A DNA stretch of 8,876 bases, taken from GCA-2726245 sp035513655 (GTDB lineage Bacteria; Planctomycetota; Planctomycetia; Pirellulales; Pirellulaceae). Below, piece by piece: positions 5,090 through 8,876 of this stretch. The DNA is taken from the NCBI GenBank assembly GCA_035513655.1, contig DATKBV010000428.1:1-8876 (forward strand). The letters are read 5' to 3'. The notes below the pieces were generated by a model, which saw only the letters and a program-made list of their open reading frames with translations, was not told the DNA's origin and did not search any database. The first letter of the stretch is position 1, and each line of letters starts with the position of its first letter. Position numbers and translations under genes: made by a program.

Positions 5090-7699
5090 CTATTCGCGAG
5101 CGATAATCTGGTGGTTCAGAATTCGAGGACCATCGATCTCTTCGACTCGCAGCCACATCGTTTCACCCAGTAGCTCCGCGCCATTAGGGAATGTGAATTG
5201 CACTGTCGTCGTGCCCCGCCCTCGATTGAAGATTTGATGTCGTTCCCGCCGACGCTTACCGGTCGTGAGATTGCAATTGAAACTGACAAATTCGTCCGTC
5301 GCGTTCGTCAACTGCTGTTCGATGATCAGATTTCCGTTCTCGTCAAGTCGCGACGTTAGCTCGACGGTAATATCACCCAAGCCGACCGTGAGCGTGCGGT
5401 AAATGCTGAATTTGTAGTCGCGTGACGCGGTGAACTGAAAGTCTACGCGAACGGGTTGTTCACCGCTGCTGACGCTTGGTTGCAACGTGACATGAAAGCC
5501 GCGCTGATGCCGCTCGTTTGCCGAGAGCTTAAAGGCCGCGGTTTGCTGTGACGCCTCCCAGAGTTCCGGGATATGCAGCTTGACGGTCCCGCCCACTCCT
5601 TGGTCGAACGTATTGGCGAACGAGTAACTGAGACTTTGCTCCCGACCAAAGACGCTGGCGATACGGTCTTTGTCAAATTGAAACTGCATTCGCCACTGTG
5701 CAATTTGGGGGTCAACGCCGGTAATGAACGTCGGCAGTCGGGTCACCTTAATTTCCTGGCGGACGAAGCCGACTTCCTCAATCTCGCGAGGGCGACGTTT
5801 GCCTCCCCAGACGTCAATCTGATGGACTCGTTCGCCAAGGTAGATCACTTCGTCGACGGGTTCCTCATTCCAAACCACCATGACGGCTTCATCGCCACGC
5901 GCAAAGATCTCGTTGGGGCTGCCATTGGGCAAGCGAATGCTCCCCACATACGTGGCATCGGCCAACATCATTGCAGTCGTTCGCCAGGGGAGCAGCAGTT
6001 TGTCTGGTGTGCCATCGGCAGTCAGCAATCCGTGCTCCGGATCAAACGGATCGGGAATGAAAACTCCGTCCGCCTTTTGGATTTTGGCCGCGAGCATTCG
6101 CGCAACGAGATCGCGCGCCCGCGTTTCCAAGCTGTAGTGCGACTTGGCCAATGGTTCCATCATGAACCACCGCTTGGCATTCGTTGCTGGCTCCGCTGAC
6201 ATATACAGTTCCAACTCTTCCGCTGTGAGAGATGGATTCGCGACGTAAGACAGGAAGGTCCAGGGCGGCTTCTTTGCGAGTGGTGTTTCGTCCATCGATC
6301 GCCAGGGAATGCCGATGCTAATCTGTTGCCCAAAGCGGTTGAAATCCTTGCGAATCGCCCCCAGTGTTTCTTCGAGATTTGGGAAGTTGACGAAGCTTGT
6401 ATCGCGATCGCCGCCCAGTTGCCACCACTGGACTTTCAGCGATAAGCGGGTCATCACCGGATCAACCGTGGGATGCCAGGCTTCGGGCTCGACAAAGACC
6501 GAGGCGACCGGCAGCTTGCTCTGTTCCCCAAACAATTCACGAACGGACTGCGGCGGTTCGTCGAGCATCCCGACCATGTTGATCTTTCTCGCAGACATCC
6601 GTTCGGCAAACCATGCCAGATCGTCGGCACGTCCCTGGTTTTCGTCGCCGTACCAGACCGGGAACTTAACCCAGTGAATACCCACATCTTCGAGCAAGTT
6701 AACCAGGTCTTTCAACGCAACGGGATCGTCTCCACGAGGCAACGACCAACCAAACTCGCCCTGCTTGCTCTTCGGCAACGGCTGTAAGACGGCGATGTTA
6801 GTCGCCATCGGATCGCTCGTCTGGCCCGACATGGAGATAAGCACACGATAGAATCCGTATTCAGGTATCGGCGGACGCCATGTTGCTGAGCCTGAAAACA
6901 CTCGCACGGACGTGGCATCGAGGCTGTCGGCTTTCATCCCGGTTTCATGGATCGACAATGACTTTCCATGAATGTCTTCCAGCTCGAATCGAACCGTTGG
7001 ATCAGGTTGCAAGATTCCCGACACGTGACACGTAATTTCAACGTCGCCCGGGTGCGTAAAGAGATTATTGCGGCTAAGAGTTTGGACTGAGACACGAGGT
7101 AACCTGGCAAACACCAAGTCGTCGAACATCGCCGAGCCAGTTAGGTCAGCTTTGGTCGTTGGTCCGAGGTGCAAGGCAATCACGGCCCAGCGCACGCGAT
7201 CGCTCGAAGGAGTCACGGGACCGATCTGAAACCCAGTCCAGTTACGAGATTGAGTGTGATGGACGGACTCCAGCGTTTCTACAAGCGTGCGATCTTTGTC
7301 ATAGAACATCACCGCCGCGTAAGCTGCGTTATGCGTCAGGCCTTCTGTCTTGATATAGCCATTCAAGACGTAGCTGAACAACGGACTGACTTCAACGAGA
7401 GGGCTATAGACGAGCGCCGCACCGCCGTCGAGTTCCATCCGGAGTGCATGCTGGGTGCCCGAATCGGTTTGTTGGCTGCCCGCGCGGGGCCGATCGACTT
7501 CGGCGATTTCAACATTCAGATACAGCGGATAGCCTTTGCCCCGACGGCGAGTCCAATCGTCTGGCCAACGATCGTAGTTCTTGTCATCATTCACCTCAAA
7601 GTCCCAATGCCGCACTACCTGTGCCTGGTTCAACGGACTCGCCGTATGCGCCGAGGCGTCAGCGGATAGAATTAGAAGTGGCAACAGGCAATGAATCAT
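5090..7699 (-). CDS. Large exported multidomain protein with GH-A-like TIM barrel, substrate unknown
   Basis: 869 residues from ATG 7699-7697. Residues 1-17 (MIHCLLPLLILSADASA) look like a short signal peptide with an AxA-type cleavage site, though with no basic residue. Residues ~28-205 resemble a carbohydrate-binding jelly roll (WDFEVNDD; RMELDGGAALVYSP; FDDLVF). An Ig-like sandwich follows (~206-308), then a probable TIM barrel (~314-590: GEFGWSL, IHWVKFPVWYG, INMVGMLDEPP, WWQLGGDRD, GIPWRSMD, WFMMEPL, GVFIPDPFDP). Next come a small beta-domain of the sort that closes glycosidase barrels (~596-662) and about 200 residues of beta-rich C-terminus. WWQLGGDRD (425-433) falls where clan GH-A enzymes have GNE, so the usual acid/base glutamate seems absent; E515 could be a later strand glutamate. 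I do not recognise a named family. It is probably periplasmic or surface-located and linked to glycans. No strong Shine-Dalgarno is seen and the start is moderately sure. Divergent from the isomerase-like gene. Confidence 0.75.
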   Translation of the reverse strand: MIHCLLPLLILSADASAHTASPLNQAQVVRHWDFEVNDDKNYDRWPDDWTRRRGKGYPLYLNVEIAEVDRPRAGSQQTDSGTQHALRMELDGGAALVYSPLVEVSPLFSYVLNGYIKTEGLTHNAAYAAVMFYDKDRTLVETLESVHHTQSRNWTGFQIGPVTPSSDRVRWAVIALHLGPTTKADLTGSAMFDDLVFARLPRVSVQTLSRNNLFTHPGDVEITCHVSGILQPDPTVRFELEDIHGKSLSIHETGMKADSLDATSVRVFSGSATWRPPIPEYGFYRVLISMSGQTSDPMATNIAVLQPLPKSKQGEFGWSLPRGDDPVALKDLVNLLEDVGIHWVKFPVWYGDENQGRADDLAWFAERMSARKINMVGMLDEPPQSVRELFGEQSKLPVASVFVEPEAWHPTVDPVMTRLSLKVQWWQLGGDRDTSFVNFPNLEETLGAIRKDFNRFGQQISIGIPWRSMDETPLAKKPPWTFLSYVANPSLTAEELELYMSAEPATNAKRWFMMEPLAKSHYSLETRARDLVARMLAAKIQKADGVFIPDPFDPEHGLLTADGTPDKLLLPWRTTAMMLADATYVGSIRLPNGSPNEIFARGDEAVMVVWNEEPVDEVIYLGERVHQIDVWGGKRRPREIEEVGFVRQEIKVTRLPTFITGVDPQIAQWRMQFQFDKDRIASVFGREQSLSYSFANTFDQGVGGTVKLHIPELWEASQQTAAFKLSANERHQRGFHVTLQPSVSSGEQPVRVDFQFTASRDYKFSIYRTLTVGLGDITVELTSRLDENGNLIIEQQLTNATDEFVSFNCNLTTGKRRRERHQIFNRGRGTTTVQFTFPNGAELLGETMWLRVEEIDGPRILNHQIIARE

Positions 7700-7720
7700 C
7701 GGATGTATGTTGATCGCTGT

Positions 7721-7727
7721 GGAAGGA
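7721..7727 (+). promoter_or_regulatory. Ribosome binding site supporting a GTG start
   Basis: GGAAGGA sits 7 nt before GTG 7735. This spacing supports GTG 7735 as the start of the isomerase-like gene over the adjacent TTG at 7738. No ATG is available near the conserved N-terminus (LKVGIQLASL). Confidence 0.7.
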
Positions 7728-7734
7728 CTGACAG

Positions 7735-8520
7735 GTGTTGGAACTAAAGGTTGGCATTCAATTAGCGAGCTTGCGGCTTCCCTTCAAGAAAGCCTTGCAT
7801 ATTGCAGCGGAATTGGGAGCCAATGGTATTGAAATCGATGCCCGGAATGACCTGAAATCGCAGGATTTGTCGCGTACCGGGCTTCGGCAGCTGCGGAAAA
7901 CGCTGGATGATCGGAATTTACGGGTTTGCGCGGTTGGGTTTCAGACGCGGCGCGGCTATGACGTTTTGGACGACCTCGACCGCCGCGTGGAAGCCACGAA
8001 GCAGGCAATGCAGTTCGCTTACGATCTCGGCGCTTCGGTGGTCATCAATCAGGTCGGACAAATTCCCGCGGAGCCGAACGACCCAAAATGGGACTTGTTG
8101 ACACAAGTGCTAACCGATATTGGCCGCTTCGGTCAACGCGTGGGAGCGACGCTCGCAGTTGAAACCGGGGCCGAAGATGCGGAGACGCTACATCGGCTGC
8201 TCGATGTATTGCCAGATGGATCGATCGGCATTAATCTCGATCCCGGTAACCTGATCATTAACGGATTTTCCGCGACGGCTGCCGCGAAACGACTTGGACA
8301 GCATGTGATCCATGTTCACGCCAAAGACGGGGTGCGCGATCTGGCCCAAGGTCGAGGTCTGGAAACACAGCTCGGTCGAGGTGCCGCCGACTTTCCCGAG
8401 ATCCTCGGTATTCTAGAAGAACACGAGTATCGCGGTTACTTCACCATCGAACGACAACACGCCAGCGACCCGATCCTTGAGATTGGCCAAGCCGTGCAGT
8501 ACCTTCGTAATTTGGTGTGA
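7735..8520 (+). CDS. Sugar phosphate isomerase/epimerase family protein (xylose isomerase-like TIM barrel)
   Basis: A 261-residue TIM barrel of the AP-endonuclease-2/xylose-isomerase-like superfamily. The four expected metal ligands are in order at strand ends: E143 (LAVETGAED), D169 (GINLDPGN), H195 (VIHVHAKD) and E239 (GYFTIERQ). The first strand (LKVGIQLAS) and ELGANGIEID (26-35) match the family start, and the length is usual for single-domain members. These proteins interconvert keto- and aldo-sugars or epimerise them, using Mn2+, Mg2+ or Co2+; some act on inositol derivatives or hydroxypyruvate. The sequence does not tell which. There is no signal peptide, so it should be cytoplasmic. 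It starts with GTG only 35 bp from the divergent exported-protein gene, so the two promoters must overlap each other's 5' regions and may be co-regulated. Family firm; substrate unknown. Confidence 0.9.
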   Translation: MLELKVGIQLASLRLPFKKALHIAAELGANGIEIDARNDLKSQDLSRTGLRQLRKTLDDRNLRVCAVGFQTRRGYDVLDDLDRRVEATKQAMQFAYDLGASVVINQVGQIPAEPNDPKWDLLTQVLTDIGRFGQRVGATLAVETGAEDAETLHRLLDVLPDGSIGINLDPGNLIINGFSATAAAKRLGQHVIHVHAKDGVRDLAQGRGLETQLGRGAADFPEILGILEEHEYRGYFTIERQHASDPILEIGQAVQYLRNLV

Positions 8521-8536
8521 GCCGTCCTGCGTGGAA

Positions 8537-8608
8537 CCGACGCGTAAGCGAGGCAAGGCGTATTAACCCGACGCGTAAGCGAGGCAGTGCGTTAACCCGA
8601 CGCGTAAG
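8537..8608. repeat. Three tandem copies of an ACGCGTAAG(CGAGG) motif
   Basis: CCGACGCGTAAGCGAGGCA occurs at 8537-8555 and again exactly at 8568-8586. A third, shortened copy, CCGACGCGTAAG, is at 8597-8608. The period is 31 then 29 bp, and the spacers share TTAACC before copies 2 and 3. I recall ACGCGTAAGCGAGG strings as frequent between genes in Pirellulales. It starts 17 bp after the isomerase-like stop. The copies are too few and spacers too short for a CRISPR array. Confidence 0.85.
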
Positions 8609-8660
8609 TTTTGAAGTTGCGCAATTTGATCTTAACTCGAAAATTAGTTCCAGGATTTCC
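8609..8660. other. A/T-richer non-coding stretch without recognisable feature
   Basis: Between the tandem motif and the palindrome cluster lies a locally AT-rich 52-bp stretch. I see no gene, convincing promoter or hairpin in it. Confidence 0.4.
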
Positions 8661-8686
8661 TTACGCCAAAGGCGTTGCATTCCAAA

Positions 8687-8720
8687 GCCCAGGGTCGCGG
8701 CTCGGCCGCGCACCCTGGGC
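8687..8720. repeat. Hairpin of module A
   Basis: GCCCAGGGT (8687-8695) pairs with ACCCTGGGC (8712-8720). Inside it CGCGG (8696-8700) pairs with CCGCG (8706-8710), with a single bulged C8711 and loop CTCGG. This gives 14 base pairs in a very GC-rich stem. It is not followed by a T-tract. Confidence 0.8.
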
Positions 8721-8737
8721 ATGCGGCGTCGGAACCC

Positions 8738-8803
8738 GCTTACGCCGAAGGCGTTACACAAGCGGAGTCTCGGCCGACGTTGTGTAACGCCTTCAGCGTA
8801 AGC
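8738..8803. repeat. 23-bp inverted repeat with 20-nt loop
   Basis: Arm 8738-8760 and arm 8781-8803 are reverse complements at 22 of 23 positions. The one difference (C8746 against A8795) sits in the GCCGAAGGC / GCCTTCAGC core. The loop is 8761-8780. Each arm also contains a small internal hairpin (ACGCC-GAA-GGCGT in the left arm). Confidence 0.85.
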
Positions 8804-8821
8804 AGGGCGTCCGTTTGGTCA

Positions 8822-8847
8822 CCCAGGGTGCGCTGCGCGACCCTGGG
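8822..8847. repeat. Hairpin of inverted module A'
   Basis: CCCAGGGT (8822-8829) pairs with ACCCTGGG (8840-8847) around a GCGCTGCGCG loop that can pair further. It is the inverted relative of the hairpin at 8687-8720, with a shorter, different core, so the flanks are conserved and the loop varies. Confidence 0.8.
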
Positions 8848-8857
8848 CTTTGGAATA

Positions 8858-8874
8858 GAACCGCGTTGCGGTTC
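8858..8874. repeat. Small GAACCGC-GTT-GCGGTTC hairpin at window end
   Basis: A perfect 7-bp stem with a 3-nt loop directly follows module A'. It may belong to the same repeat cluster, which appears to continue beyond the right edge. Confidence 0.75.
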
Positions 8875-8876
8875 AT

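Larger units (their letters stand above)
8661..8876. repeat. Composite palindromic repeat cluster
   Basis: Two module types alternate. Module u (TTACGCCAAAGGCGTTGCA, 8661-8679) recurs at 8740-8758 with 17 of 19 bases identical, and inverted within 8781-8803. Module A (8679-8720) recurs inverted at 8822-8856. The outer 21 bp of A at 8679-8699 is an exact reverse complement of 8836-8856, so the block reads u-A-u-u'-A'. The window then ends in another small hairpin. No ORF in it looks genuine. The architecture resembles REP/BIME-like or MITE-like clusters, but no transposase or RAYT gene is present in the window. Confidence 0.8.

Noticed and set aside
5573..6199. 208-codon plus-strand ORF antisense to the exported protein
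   Set aside because: It lies fully inside a well-supported 869-codon gene and its product has no recognisable motif. High GC makes such antisense open frames common.
7169..7669. 166-codon plus-strand ORF antisense to the exported protein N-terminus
   Set aside because: It shadows the jelly-roll-coding region, with no motif or plausible ribosome binding site that I could recognise.
8537..8608. CRISPR array
   Set aside because: There are only three copies, one truncated, with 10-12 bp spacers that share sequence, and no cas genes nearby.
8517..8801. 94-codon ORF across the terminal spacer, and an antisense one
   Set aside because: It translates the tandem and palindromic repeats, is arginine-rich and low in complexity, and stops inside the inverted repeat.
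8661..8876. Insertion sequence or transposase remnant
   Set aside because: There are inverted repeats, but no reading frame resembling a transposase and no visible target-site duplication. The structure is better described as palindromic modules.

Overview
The window looks like chromosomal DNA from a planctomycete, probably of the Pirellulales/Rhodopirellula type. Three things suggest this: moderately GC-rich coding sequence, a large exported protein of a kind I associate with that phylum, and spacers filled with short palindromic repeats (ACGCGTAAGCGAGG-like, CCCAGGGTCGCG-like, and CCGGTCAC/GTGACCGG hairpins) that I associate with these genomes. This assignment is recognition from memory, not a database result. 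I see no rRNA, tRNA, CRISPR array, transposase or phage gene.

Layout. Bases 1-284 hold the 5' part of a SAM-dependent methyltransferase on the minus strand, running off the left edge. It diverges from a plus-strand run of three genes: an M19 dipeptidase (447-1520), a fumarylacetoacetate-hydrolase-family protein (1517-2371, overlapping the dipeptidase stop by ATGA) and an aldehyde dehydrogenase of the 2,5-dioxovalerate (alpha-ketoglutarate semialdehyde) type (2432-4024). The divergent spacer carries a 33-bp perfect nested palindrome. A 145-bp hairpin-rich spacer separates this run from two convergent minus-strand genes, a NIF3/DUF34-family metal protein (4170-4961) and an 869-residue exported TIM-barrel/beta-sandwich protein (5090-7699), with an imperfect hairpin between them. 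Only 35 bp upstream of the large protein a divergent plus-strand gene begins with GTG: a sugar phosphate isomerase/epimerase-like TIM barrel (7735-8520). The last 356 bp are non-coding and consist largely of direct and inverted repeats.

How the genes may work together. The FAH-family protein plus semialdehyde dehydrogenase matches the last two steps of the non-phosphorylating (Weimberg-type) pentose or aldonate route: 2-keto-3-deoxypentonate is dehydrated to 2,5-dioxopentanoate, which is oxidised to 2-oxoglutarate. The dipeptidase is translationally coupled to this pair, which is unexpected and could point to a different substrate. The exported GH-A-like protein and the divergent sugar isomerase-like gene would fit carbohydrate handling, but no substrate can be read from the sequence. 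Nothing here forms a clearly new defence or mobile system. The most unusual material is the palindromic repeat cluster at the right end, the nested palindrome at 335-367, and the degenerate-looking active site of the large exported protein.
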